Of a stretch of 12,213 nucleotides of DNA, positions 1 through 7,885 are shown piece after piece. A program made the translations under genes and the position numbers. The notes below the pieces were generated by a model, which was not told the origin of the DNA, ran no database searches, and saw only the letters and a list, made by a program, of their open reading frames with translations. Each line of letters begins with the position of its first letter. Positions within the stretch are counted from its first letter, which is position 1. The stretch comes from JAUZRW01 sp034437755 (lineage in GTDB: Bacteria; Chloroflexota; Anaerolineae; Aggregatilineales; Phototrophicaceae), in NCBI GenBank assembly GCA_034437755.1, contig DAOTTV010000018.1, positions 1 to 12,213 of the forward strand, written 5' to 3'.

Positions 1-289
1 GCTGTGATGACATCTCCATTGTAGATTGCTTCGCTTCTGACGCTGGCGCTGTGAAACCGAGTTCTTTGACATACTCTAAAAACTCAGCCCCCACCCACGG
101 GAATAGCTCGAATAACACATCAAGATTGCCTGCACGCAAACTCGTGATAAGTCTGATGCCTTCACGAATCGTCTGTGAAAACAGTCTCTCATTTTTCAGA
201 ATTTCAATTTTATCAGCAATTGCCTCTTCAGCAGGCTTTGCTATGTTTAACCAGAAGCGATACATTAATCTGTAAGATTCATTTGCCAT
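1..289 (-). CDS. Hypothetical protein, N-terminal part only (runs off the left edge)
   Basis: The reverse strand is open from an ATG at 287-289 to the left edge, giving 96 residues beginning MANESYRLMYRFWLN. The start is supported by an AAAGG ribosome-binding site (298-302 on the complement) eight bases upstream. The visible part is soluble and helix-rich, with no signal peptide or membrane segment. It includes a segment with the residues FSQTIREGIRLI followed by an acidic and hydrophobic stretch with the residues LFELFPWVG. I do not recognise the family. It is divergent from the MerR-like gene at 470 and shares a 180-base control region with it, so the two are probably co-regulated. It may belong to an integrated element, given the broken mobile elements nearby, but nothing in the visible half proves that. 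Confidence 0.7.
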   Translation of the reverse strand, partial: MANESYRLMYRFWLNIAKPAEEAIADKIEILKNERLFSQTIREGIRLITSLRAGNLDVLFELFPWVGAEFLEYVKELGFTAPASEAKQSTMEMSSQ

Positions 290-357
290 CAGAACGACCT
301 TTGCGTATAATGCAAGTTGCATTAGCGATTGTATCACAACTAATGAATTAAATGCAA
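284..357. promoter_or_regulatory. Divergent promoters with a perfect dyad between them
   Basis: On the plus strand, TTGCCA (284-289) and TATAAT (306-311) are separated by 16 bases, a near-consensus sigma-70 promoter for the gene at 470. On the minus strand, TTGCAT (complement of 352-357) and TACAAT (complement of 328-333) are separated by 18 bases and point at the gene ending at the left edge. Between the two -10 boxes lies an exact inverted repeat, TAATGCAA-G-TTGCATTA (308-324), overlapping the plus-strand -10. A further AATGCAA half-site lies at 351-357, on the minus-strand -35. This arrangement suits a repressor, perhaps the MerR-like product, controlling both genes. The boxes are read directly; the regulator assignment is inference. 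Confidence 0.55.
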
Positions 358-469
358 TTACTTGCGAAATCTTAAATTTTTATATCGCTTGCAATGTGAT
401 CATTTAATTAGATGGTGGTTACTGGCGATTGTTCACAACCTTAATTCGCCAGCACATTTGGAGGCGTAT

Positions 470-952
470 ATGTACCAAAGTAGTGATTTACAAAAATTCT
501 TCAGTCGAAGTCCAGAAACCATTCGTCAGTGGGCTGATGAGTTCGCACGCCACTTATCCGATGCGGCGAATCCGCCCGAGGGCGTTCATAGAAGGTATGA
601 TGAACAGGATTTACTTGTCTTCGCCTTAATCAATGAGATGCGAGAGAGCAGAGCGCCTACAGAAGATATTCATGCTGCACTTGATGAGGGTGAAAGAGGG
701 GAGTTGCCCGTTTCGGCATTCTTCAAGGAAAACGGAACAGAGCTAGCTATCAAGCTGTATCAAGCAAATACTGAAATTGATATTCTGCGAACACGTCTGG
801 AAAAAATGGAAGCACAGATGGAAAAATACAAAGAAGAAAATATCCAGTTGAAAACTCGGATTGAAGAAATGGAAAAAAGGATAGAACTCGAAAAAGAAAT
901 CGCCGTTCTCAGAGCAAAACTAGAGATGCAAGAAAAGAAAGAAGCTCTTTAG
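470..952 (+). CDS. MerR-like DNA-binding protein with C-terminal coiled coil
   Basis: The 160-residue product has two parts. Residues 4-28 look like a MerR-type helix-turn-helix (SPETIRQWADEF). Residues 40-51 (HRRYDEQDLLVF) match the usual MerR 'YR.Y...DL' wing and helix, followed by a helical segment to about residue 75. Residues 91-160 are an almost uninterrupted heptad-rich coiled coil full of Glu, Lys, Leu and Met. No effector-binding domain or metal-binding cysteines are visible, so this is not a classical metal or drug sensor. The ATG at 470 is preferred over the in-frame TTG at 362 because GGAGG (460-464) sits five bases before it. It is divergent from the gene at the left edge and may repress both through the dyad at 308-324. 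Confidence 0.75.
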   Translation: MYQSSDLQKFFSRSPETIRQWADEFARHLSDAANPPEGVHRRYDEQDLLVFALINEMRESRAPTEDIHAALDEGERGELPVSAFFKENGTELAIKLYQANTEIDILRTRLEKMEAQMEKYKEENIQLKTRIEEMEKRIELEKEIAVLRAKLEMQEKKEAL

Positions 953-1137
953 GGATTTCACGTGGTAATTTTGCAAATTTACGATTCTGACGTGAAAAAG
1001 CACAGAAAAAGGGCGAAATACAGCCTAAATAGGGCGATTCCATCACAGAATATATGTTCACCACGCAAAGTCCTAAAGCCCCCCTACATCCTGCTTACGG
1101 CTGACATCCATCACCGTGCTGTTAATCAAACACCGCA
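953..1137. other. Gene-free stretch, probable decayed ISL3 sequence
   Basis: I see no credible gene here. On the reverse strand the right half (about 1082-1126) still reads as the continuation of the ISL3-type transposase at 1138-1491 in a shifted frame (residues LINSTVMDVSRKQ, a family-typical segment). A stop follows and no transposase likeness remains to the left. The 'agggcga' words at about 1010 and 1030 are too short to call a repeat. Confidence 0.4.
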
Positions 1138-1491
1138 TCACCGCATCAGATACTCATCATACCCGCGTGTATGCGGACTTTTACGCTCATGCCACGACAC
1201 TTGATGCGTCGTTGTTGGATGGTCATCACAATACGGACAGCGATACCGTTTCGGTCGATAATGAATCCCGACTTTATGATCTAAAATCGGCAAATGACGC
1301 AACTCTATCTCGCGTCCATAGCCATGAAATTTCTCGATTTCACGACCACACTCACGACAGTTTGTACTTGTCAGCGTACTTTCGACGGTGATGATGTAGT
1401 CGCCTGCTGGGTTGGTCTCCATCTTGAGAATTTTGACATTCGGCAGATCTAGCGGGAAGCGAATTTCAGATTGTTGGCTCATGATTGGCAT
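1138..1491 (-). pseudogene. ISL3-type transposase, N-terminal fragment, frameshifted
   Basis: The product begins MPIMSQQSEIRF (an internal Met at 1479-1481 is an equally likely start). It carries the N-terminal zinc-binding module of ISL3-type transposases: CREC, then about 35 residues later CPYC, then HQVSWHERKSPHTRGYDEYL. ISL3 transposases are usually above 400 residues, and only about 115 remain. The frame stops at 1138, but the next family-typical segment (LINSTVMDVSR) continues in another frame at about 1126-1082, so a frameshift broke the gene before the rest was lost. The DDE catalytic domain is absent, so it cannot transpose. Its 5' end abuts the other transposase fragment at 1466-2236, which suggests one element inserted into the other. 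Confidence 0.75.
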
Positions 1492-2236
1492 TTCGGTAGA
1501 ACCACAAAATAACGTGGTCTAGCAAAGCGGTATTAATGACAGTCCCACCGTGTGAGCGTTGGAGCAGGTCTTGAATCGTCTGTTCGTTGCCTTGCACAAT
1601 ACGACGAATAACTTGGAAAGGCCTGGTCGTGCGCTGTTTAACCACTTGCACAATCTGAATGCCTTGCCACGCGATGAGACGCGGGCGACCTTGTTTGCCA
1701 GTGCGATGAGGCGAGCGAAACGCCCTCTGGAAGGCTTTCACATAGCTTACCAAGCCATCTACCGCCAGCAACAGGTCACGACACAGTGCCACCTGTCGAA
1801 TTTTGGTGACTAACTGCTCAATCAAATTGCTATCGCGCTTGGGACTCACCACACCACCCAACCACAAACGAGTGGATACCATCATCGCCAATGCCATCCA
1901 GATCGTGCCACCGCGTGTCTTGACCTTGATTTCATCGGCTTGCACGTGTTGTAAATCCAATTGACTTGTCCCAATCACAGACTCATGCACCCGTTCACTC
2001 TGTTCACCAGATTTCAACCACCATGACCGCACGGTGCGCTCATCCAAGCCCATCGCCTGAACAATCGCCTGCACCAGACAACCAAATGCTAGCAAGGTCA
2101 CCACGATCACAAATAGCTTGGGGTCACTCTTGAGACTGTACAAGGCCGTGCCTGTCGTCACACTGAATGTCTTGCCACAGGTCTTGCATTTGCATCGCTT
2201 TTCTTCTTGGCTTTGGAGCGTCTTTATCCATCTATT
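1466..2236 (-). pseudogene. Zinc-ribbon DDE transposase (IS1-like), truncated at both ends
   Basis: The reverse strand is open from 2236 to a stop at 1466. The upstream end has a zinc-ribbon tail (residues CKCKTCGKTFSVTTGTALY), then a helix-turn-helix segment (ERTVRSWWLKSG), then a DDE core with VQADEIKVK (first Asp) and LLAVDGLVSY (second Asp). Homologues continue after 'INTA' with the segment bearing the catalytic Glu. Here the frame instead passes into the repeated hairpin sequence at 1494-1520 and then into the start of the ISL3 fragment. The last catalytic residue and the C-terminus are therefore missing, and no start codon with a full zinc finger is seen before the stop at 2237-2239. 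A GTG at 2161 would give 231 residues but cuts off the zinc ribbon. The IS1-like label is approximate. Confidence 0.7.
1494..1520 (+). repeat. 27-bp direct repeat, left copy
   Basis: These 27 bases recur exactly, in the same orientation, at 9345-9371. The repeat contains the inverted pair ACCAC...GTGGT separated by eight A/T-rich bases, so it can fold into a small hairpin. It lies just before the ISL3 fragment start, where an insertion-sequence end would be expected. Beyond the exact copy, the right flanks stay loosely alike (both reach a 'gcaaagcgg' or 'gcagaaaagcgg' stretch), while the left flanks do not match. Confidence 0.75.
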
Positions 2237-2253
2237 TCAGATTGACTGAGTAT

Positions 2254-2290
2254 TAGCTCTACGATGCTATTGACTGGTGTTGTAGAGCTA
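2254..2290. repeat. 9-bp inverted repeat near an insertion-sequence end
   Basis: TAGCTCTAC (2254-2262) and its exact complement GTAGAGCTA (2282-2290) flank a 19-base spacer containing TTGACT. The pair lies just upstream of the truncated transposase-like start at 2314. It may be a terminal or operator structure of that lost element, or a promoter-proximal hairpin of it. Confidence 0.4.
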
Positions 2291-2313
2291 GAAAGCAAAA
2301 GGAATACGAGATC

Positions 2314-2448
2314 ATGTCAGAGGCACAGAAACCGAAGCCGACTCGTCGCCGCTTCACTGCCGAAGCCATGGCTAATGCCAGAATGCCAGCACACCTATTT
2401 GAAATTGTATCCACATATGTTATAATCACAAATCATATAATTGGTTAA
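2314..2448 (+). pseudogene. N-terminal scrap of a transposase-like gene
   Basis: A 44-codon frame starts at ATG 2314 with AAAAGGA (2297-2303) upstream and encodes the residues MSEAQKPKPTRRRFTAEA followed by MANARMP. The basic 'RRRFTAE' opening resembles the first residues of IS3-type OrfA proteins. After about residue 26 (near 2390) the character changes to A/T-rich non-coding sequence that holds the Wadjet promoter, and the frame stops at 2446-2448. I read it as the left end of an element cut off where the Wadjet DNA joins. The family call rests on few residues and is weak. Confidence 0.4.
2399..2426 (+). promoter_or_regulatory. Promoter of the jetABCD operon
   Basis: TTGAAA (2399-2404) and a perfect TATAAT (2421-2426) are separated by 16 bases. 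A TG one base before the -10 makes it an extended -10. Transcription would start near 2433, leaving a leader of about 42 bases before jetA. The leader contains a four-codon frame (2451-2465, Met-Asn-Asp-Ala-stop) ending nine bases before the jetA ATG. No repressor dyad is evident, so expression may be constitutive. Confidence 0.65.
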
Positions 2449-2474
2449 TAATGAATGACGCATAGGTTCAAGCA

Positions 2475-3962
2475 ATGGATTACAACACGGTTGCAGTTTT
2501 ACACCAGACTGACCCTGCAATTGCGGCATTGCGTAAAGAATGGTTACCTCTCGCGGTTAGCTTCTTACATCAAGCATTCAAAACCAAACACCTCGTTTTA
2601 CTCCCATACGACTCCTTTAAAGAACAATTTGAGACCTATCTCGATTATGTGAACGCGACATTGCACGAGGATGATCAATTTCGGGCAAGTGCTGATGATT
2701 ACATCAATCGCTGGAGTCGGGAAGATGACCTCATCCGCATTCAAGCGCGGGACGAGGGCTACATTGTGCAACTATCGCCATCTGCAGAGCGGATCATCGG
2801 CTGGTTCGATGCGATGCAAAACAAGGAGATGATCGGCACGGAATCCCGCCTGCGGAATATTGTAGCGCTCTTAGATGAAGTCGTCACGCAAAGCACTGAA
2901 GACGTCGAAACGCGCTTGCGACAACTTTACGAGCGGCGCGATGAATTGGATGCTGAAATCGCGCATATTGAAGCAACACACGAAGTCGAAGGCTTGAGCG
3001 ACGTACAAATCCGCGAACGCTTGAACAACATCAGCGAGCTAGCCAACCAATTATTGCGTGACTTCAGCCGGGTGGAAGACCGCTTCCGTAATATGGCGCG
3101 CCATATCCAACAAGCCCAACTCGACCCGGCCGCCCGTCGCGGCGACATTCTCGGCACGGCGCTCGATGCTGATGAACAGCTTGAAAACAGCGACGAAGGG
3201 CAAAGCTTCCGCGCCTTCTACGAAATCCTGACGCATCCTGAGCAACGTGCGACGTTTGATGCATTGATTACAGCCGTCTATGACACCTCCCGTCTATCAA
3301 CATTCGTCGAAGATAACCGGACGTTACAACGCTTGACGTCACATCTGCTCGATTCGGGCGAACGAGTCAATCAGTCCAATCAGCGCCTTGCCGAGCATCT
3401 GCGGCGGGTGGTCGATACGCGCAACGTGACCGAGAGTCGCCGCGTGCAAGCGCTCGCGCGCGAGATTAAGCATGTCGTCGGTCAACTGGATGAACGACAT
3501 CTATCGGACTGGGTGCGGCAACGTCGCCCGTTCATGTACATCGAGGGCGACCCCGCTATCGACTTGCCATTAGAACGCCCGCTTTACGACCCGCCCGAAC
3601 AAATCATCGCGACCGAGCGCCCGCGAACGGCATCAACAATGGTTGATGCGGAAGCTCTCGTCGCGTTGTACGATACCTTTTATATCGATCAGGACTTATT
3701 GCAAGATAACATCACACGCGCACTGATGAGCCACCATGAAATCACACTGGCGCAGTTGGTGAATAGCTACCCGATCACACAGGGCATGGCAGAAGTCGTC
3801 GCGTATCTGGTGATTGCGGCTAAAGACGCGCATCATGCGATTGACCGCACCCAATACGATGCCATCACGATCACGACGGAGAGCGACAATACCCCGCGCG
3901 AGATCATCGTGCCCCGTATTATTTTCCGCAGGCAACCCCAGTTAGAGGCGACGCATGTCTGA
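2475..3962 (+). CDS. jetA: Wadjet protein JetA (DUF3375, kleisin-like subunit)
   Basis: This 495-residue cytoplasmic protein matches the DUF3375 family in length and order. An N-terminal winged-helix part comes first, including LHQAFKTKHLVLLPY and the YINRWSREDDLIR segment at residues 20-90. A long helical and coiled-coil middle follows at about residues 120-220, and a C-terminal winged-helix region covers about residues 385-495 (ITRALMSHHEITLAQLV). In Wadjet the kleisin JetA bridges the JetC heads and carries JetB, giving the JetABC complex that extrudes DNA loops. The ATG at 2475 follows a weak AGGT (2464-2467) seven bases upstream, which could limit expression of the complex. The last eight bases overlap jetB. 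Low similarity is normal for this subunit, but the neighbours make the call firm. Confidence 0.93.
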   Translation: MDYNTVAVLHQTDPAIAALRKEWLPLAVSFLHQAFKTKHLVLLPYDSFKEQFETYLDYVNATLHEDDQFRASADDYINRWSREDDLIRIQARDEGYIVQLSPSAERIIGWFDAMQNKEMIGTESRLRNIVALLDEVVTQSTEDVETRLRQLYERRDELDAEIAHIEATHEVEGLSDVQIRERLNNISELANQLLRDFSRVEDRFRNMARHIQQAQLDPAARRGDILGTALDADEQLENSDEGQSFRAFYEILTHPEQRATFDALITAVYDTSRLSTFVEDNRTLQRLTSHLLDSGERVNQSNQRLAEHLRRVVDTRNVTESRRVQALAREIKHVVGQLDERHLSDWVRQRRPFMYIEGDPAIDLPLERPLYDPPEQIIATERPRTASTMVDAEALVALYDTFYIDQDLLQDNITRALMSHHEITLAQLVNSYPITQGMAEVVAYLVIAAKDAHHAIDRTQYDAITITTESDNTPREIIVPRIIFRRQPQLEATHV

Positions 3963-4554
3963 ACAAACAATCAAAATTGAACCTTATGCCGGCGCGATTC
4001 GCAAATTACTGAAAGGTGTCGTTTATCATGATGACGCGAGCTGGTCGCAATTGCGCGATTATGAACTCGCAATTCGTGAGTATCTGGGGCAAATCGGCTT
4101 GAGCTTGCATCTCGATGAAATCGGCGGTTTTGCGTATCTGCGCGATATAAGCCGCGATGATGATAGCCGCGACTCCTTACCGGCATTGACGACACGCCAG
4201 AAATTATCCTTCGTCGATACGCTGTTGCTGGTACTCCTGCGCGAACGACTCGACGAACACGAAAGGCGCGACTTAGACGGGACGCGCCTCATTCTTAAAG
4301 AAGAAGAAATCACAGAGATGGTGATGGTCTTCATGGGCGATCATCCCGATGCGCGCAAAGTCGAGAGTAATGTGAGTACGAGCGTTAATCGTCTCGATGA
4401 TTCCGGCTTTTTATCAAAGCGCAAGGATGGACGCTACGAAGTGCGCCCGGTGATACGAGCGAAAGTCAGTGCCGATGAACTCGACCATATTAAAACGCGC
4501 CTCGCTAATTACCTCGATATGAATAGTGATACGGATAACAGCGATGATGAATAA
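3955..4554 (+). CDS. jetB: Wadjet protein JetB (DUF4194, KITE-like subunit)
   Basis: The 199-residue product fits the DUF4194 family (MksE-like). It has an N-terminal part typified by REYLGQIGLSLHLDEIGGFAY, a hydrophobic helix (LSFVDTLLLVLLRERL) at about residues 84-98, then a winged-helix module around residues 115-165 with the residues VNRLDDSGFLSKRKDGRYEVRPV. The tail is very acidic (DMNSDTDNSDDE). In the complex JetB dimers bind the kleisin JetA and help hold DNA. The ATG at 3955 has AGAGG (3944-3948) six bases upstream, inside jetA, and overlaps the jetA stop by eight bases, so the two are likely translationally coupled. No defect is visible. Confidence 0.93.
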   Translation: MSEQTIKIEPYAGAIRKLLKGVVYHDDASWSQLRDYELAIREYLGQIGLSLHLDEIGGFAYLRDISRDDDSRDSLPALTTRQKLSFVDTLLLVLLRERLDEHERRDLDGTRLILKEEEITEMVMVFMGDHPDARKVESNVSTSVNRLDDSGFLSKRKDGRYEVRPVIRAKVSADELDHIKTRLANYLDMNSDTDNSDDE

Positions 4555-7500
4555 TGTTTTCGATCAGGCATCTGGTTTTCGGTTAGCACGTCTGGAGATT
4601 TACAATTGGGGCACGTTCGACGGCCAAATCTGGGTCATGACTCCCGATGGGCAAACTGGTGTGCTCACCGGAGCGAACGGCTCTGGTAAATCGACCGTCG
4701 TCGATGCTCTGCTGACCCTGCTGGTGGAAGGGCGACAGCGCAACTACAATCTCGCATCCGGCGCGGGCAATAGCCGCGAGCGCTCTGAGCGAACCTACGT
4801 GCGCGGACAGTATAGCCGTTCGCGCGGGGAAAATGTCACCAGCGCTAAGGCGAATAACCTGCGCGGATCGAACACGCACACGGTGTTACTCGCCGTGTTC
4901 CACGATTACAAGACCGATAAGACCGTCACGCTGGCACAAACGCTGTGGATTAGTAGCTCTGATCGTGTGGATAAGCATTACTACGTGGCATCGGTCGATC
5001 TCGAGATTGAGACGCACTTCCCACAACGGCACATCAAGAAGAGTGATTTGCCAGCGGGTGCCAAACGTTACAACACGTTCAACTCGTATATTGCCGCGGC
5101 GCGCAAGGCGCTGGGCTTAGGCGGGCGACCAAAAGCCCTCGACTTGTTCAACCAGACAGTTGCTGTGAAGGATATTTCTAGCCTCAATCAATTTGTGCGC
5201 GATCATATGCTTGATAAGGGTGACCCTGAAGCTAAGGTCGATGGCTTGCGCGATCAATACCGCGAACTGAACGAAGCGCACGCCTCGATCCAACGCGCTG
5301 GACATCAGGTCGAGATTTTGTCGCCGCTCGTGATAGCCGCCGCAGATTATCGCGATTATGATGAGCGCATCGTGCGCTACGAAGCCGCCAAAGATCTCGT
5401 GCCATTCTACGTAGCAGATCAAGCCCAGCGCTTGCTAACTGATGCGATCCGGCGCGCACAGAGCCAGCACGACGCCCAACAAAGTCGCCTCGATAGCGTC
5501 AATGCTGAGTTGGCTAGCCTGCGCCGTGAGTTAGAGGACGTGCAAATTGCGATCGCGCAGGATAGCGTCGGACAACGCAAGCGCGAACTCGAAGGCAAGA
5601 TTCAACCGCTCAAGCGCGAGATTGCGTCGCTCAAACGTCAAGCAGAGCTTTACGATGCTAATGCGCTCGCGCTCGATCTGCCAAAGTATCACAATGAAGA
5701 TGATTTTTATAACAATCGCGATCATGCCGAGATGCTACAGCCTGAACTGGATGCTAAAATCGCAGACTTAACCCAAGCGCGGGACGAAGCTCTCATCGAG
5801 CGTGAATGGCTAGTGAAACAGGGCAAAGAGCTCGATAAAGAGATTCAATATCTGCGCGATAACCTCAGCAATATTCCCGAAAAAGTGGCGCGGGTACGGC
5901 AGGAGATCGCCACAGCACTAGGCATCGAAGTCGATGAGTTGCCATTCATCGGCGAATTGCTGAAAGTGCGCGATGAGGATCATGACTGGGAAGGCGCAAT
6001 TGAACGCCTGCTACACAGCTTCGCACAAGAACTGATCGTGCCGCGTGATCTCTATCCACAGGTGAGCCAGTACGTCAACGAAACGAATCTCGGGTGGCGC
6101 TTGGTTTATCGACAGGTTGAGCCACACGCAAAAGCCAATCGCCTGCCCGACAGACGCGAGACCAAAATCGAGGGCGCGATGGCTTACGATAAAGTGCAGA
6201 TTCGTCCTGATACACCATATCAAGATTGGTTGGCATATGGCTTGATGCGTCGCTTTGATTACGTGTGTTGTACAGATATTGCGGCGTTTCGACGTGCAGA
6301 CCGTGCCATGACGCAGACAGGACAAATCAAGCATAATGCATCGCGCCATGAGAAGGACGACCGCCGCGACTTACATAATCGTCGTAATTATGTGCTGGGG
6401 TGGGATAACCGTGATAAGTTACGCCAGCTCGAAACCGAACTGGACGACATTTCGCGCCAATTGACGAAGCTCGAAGAGGAGATCACCCGCATCGATCGCG
6501 ATTTACAACAGGCGCGGGCTGATATCGCGACCGTTCAGAAGCTATTGACTGTGCAACGCTTCAATGAGATTGACTGGCGCTCGCGTCAGATAGAACTTGA
6601 TCGCTTACAGCAACAACTCGCGGATTTACAAGAGCAAGCGCAACAACTGCGTAATCTTGAAAAACAACGCGACCTATCCAAACAACAGATTGCGACCAGC
6701 GAACAACAACGCGATAGCATCAACGGCAAAATTGCGACCTTACGCAACCAAATCGAACGGTATGAGAAAGCGCTGGAAAAAGCCGAGCATCAGCTGAAAC
6801 AAGCCAGCGATGAAGACCTGCGTGTCTGGGAACACGTGCGCGATGTTATCGAGGATGCTGATAAAGAAGAATTGACGATTGACCGCTTAGAAATTCACGG
6901 CGATAAGTTACAAAACTCGCTACAGAGCAGTATCAGCAACTTCCGCCGTTATCAAACCGACCATAAAGCGACGATTCTCGACGCTATGAATCGCTTCCGA
7001 CGCGAGTATCCCGATGAAGGCGCGGCGCTCACGGCGAGCGTCGAATCTCTGCCTGATTTCGAGCGTATCCACGAGCAGTTGCAGACCGACGATTTGCCCA
7101 AGCACGAGGAGCGCTTCAAGCAAATGCTTGATCGTACAGTGACACGCGGCGTGCAGGCCTTCATGGCGAACCTCAGCGAGCAAGAGCGTGACATCGAGCG
7201 CAGTATCGAAGAACTGAACGAGTCGCTGGCACAGGTCGATTATGGGGGTGGGTCGCATATTCGTTTGCTGGCTGAGCCGAGCCGCGATGCTGAAATCAAC
7301 GATTTTCGTCAGGTACTGCGGGCCTGTATCCCAGATGTCGGCGATAACTCGCCCACAGAACTAGAACGCGCTTTTAAGCATATCCAGGCGCTGATCGAAC
7401 GTTTTGATAGTGATACTAATTGGATGCGACGCGTCATCGATGTGCGCCGCTGGCGCGTGTTCGCCGCCGAACAACTCGCGCCGGATGGCACACAAATCGA

Positions 7501-7885
7501 CTATTACAGCGACTCATCGGGTAAATCAGGTGGGCAAAAAGCCAAACTCGCTTACACGATTTTAGGCTCAGCGATCGCTCATCAATACGGCTTACAAGAC
7601 ACTACGCTGACCGATAAATCATTCCGGTTCGTGGTCATCGACGAAGCCTTTAGCAAGCTCGATGATGATAACGCCCGTTTCGCCATGCAACTCTTCAATC
7701 AATTAGGGATGCAATTGCTGGTCGTCACGCCGATGCAACAACTGCACATCATCGAAGATTACGTCCACGCTTATCATGTGGTGGTCAACAACGAAGCCGG
7801 CAATCACTCGCGCCTCTACAACCTGACGCGTGCCGAATATCGTGACCAGCGACGACAGTTTCAAGCGCAGGCTGAAAATGCATGA
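4547..7885 (+). CDS. jetC: Wadjet protein JetC (SMC/MukB-like ATPase)
   Basis: A protein of about 1112 residues with a full SMC plan. The Walker A is GANGSGKST with Lys48. Long coiled coils cover about residues 280-450 and 620-760. A hinge-like block sits between them at about 455-620 (PFIGELLKVRDEDHDWEGAIERLL). The C-terminal head has the signature KSGGQKAKLAY (Ser994 to Gln998) and Walker B with VVIDEAF (Asp1032, catalytic Glu1033). All ATP-binding residues are intact. JetC is the motor that extrudes DNA in the JetABC complex. I chose ATG 4547, which overlaps the jetB stop by eight bases exactly as jetB overlaps jetA. ATG 4544 and GTG 4526 are in-frame alternatives, none with a clear ribosome-binding site. 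MukB itself is excluded by the gene neighbours. Confidence 0.95.
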   Translation: MNNVFDQASGFRLARLEIYNWGTFDGQIWVMTPDGQTGVLTGANGSGKSTVVDALLTLLVEGRQRNYNLASGAGNSRERSERTYVRGQYSRSRGENVTSAKANNLRGSNTHTVLLAVFHDYKTDKTVTLAQTLWISSSDRVDKHYYVASVDLEIETHFPQRHIKKSDLPAGAKRYNTFNSYIAAARKALGLGGRPKALDLFNQTVAVKDISSLNQFVRDHMLDKGDPEAKVDGLRDQYRELNEAHASIQRAGHQVEILSPLVIAAADYRDYDERIVRYEAAKDLVPFYVADQAQRLLTDAIRRAQSQHDAQQSRLDSVNAELASLRRELEDVQIAIAQDSVGQRKRELEGKIQPLKREIASLKRQAELYDANALALDLPKYHNEDDFYNNRDHAEMLQPELDAKIADLTQARDEALIEREWLVKQGKELDKEIQYLRDNLSNIPEKVARVRQEIATALGIEVDELPFIGELLKVRDEDHDWEGAIERLLHSFAQELIVPRDLYPQVSQYVNETNLGWRLVYRQVEPHAKANRLPDRRETKIEGAMAYDKVQIRPDTPYQDWLAYGLMRRFDYVCCTDIAAFRRADRAMTQTGQIKHNASRHEKDDRRDLHNRRNYVLGWDNRDKLRQLETELDDISRQLTKLEEEITRIDRDLQQARADIATVQKLLTVQRFNEIDWRSRQIELDRLQQQLADLQEQAQQLRNLEKQRDLSKQQIATSEQQRDSINGKIATLRNQIERYEKALEKAEHQLKQASDEDLRVWEHVRDVIEDADKEELTIDRLEIHGDKLQNSLQSSISNFRRYQTDHKATILDAMNRFRREYPDEGAALTASVESLPDFERIHEQLQTDDLPKHEERFKQMLDRTVTRGVQAFMANLSEQERDIERSIEELNESLAQVDYGGGSHIRLLAEPSRDAEINDFRQVLRACIPDVGDNSPTELERAFKHIQALIERFDSDTNWMRRVIDVRRWRVFAAEQLAPDGTQIDYYSDSSGKSGGQKAKLAYTILGSAIAHQYGLQDTTLTDKSFRFVVIDEAFSKLDDDNARFAMQLFNQLGMQLLVVTPMQQLHIIEDYVHAYHVVVNNEAGNHSRLYNLTRAEYRDQRRQFQAQAENA

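Noticed and set aside
362..469. N-terminal extension of the MerR-like gene from TTG 362
   Set aside because: The added residues do not look like protein sequence and cover the promoter region. GGAGG directly before ATG 470 decides the start.
962..1391. Plus-strand frames across 962-1391
   Set aside because: They lie antisense to the ISL3 fragment or in decayed sequence, without ribosome-binding sites or family likeness.
1559..1813. Plus-strand 84-codon frame
   Set aside because: Antisense shadow of the zinc-ribbon DDE transposase, whose reverse-strand translation is clearly the real one.
4526..7885. JetABC as a chromosomal MukBEF condensin
   Set aside because: The partner proteins match DUF3375 and DUF4194, and a JetD nuclease follows. 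MukF and MukE are not seen.
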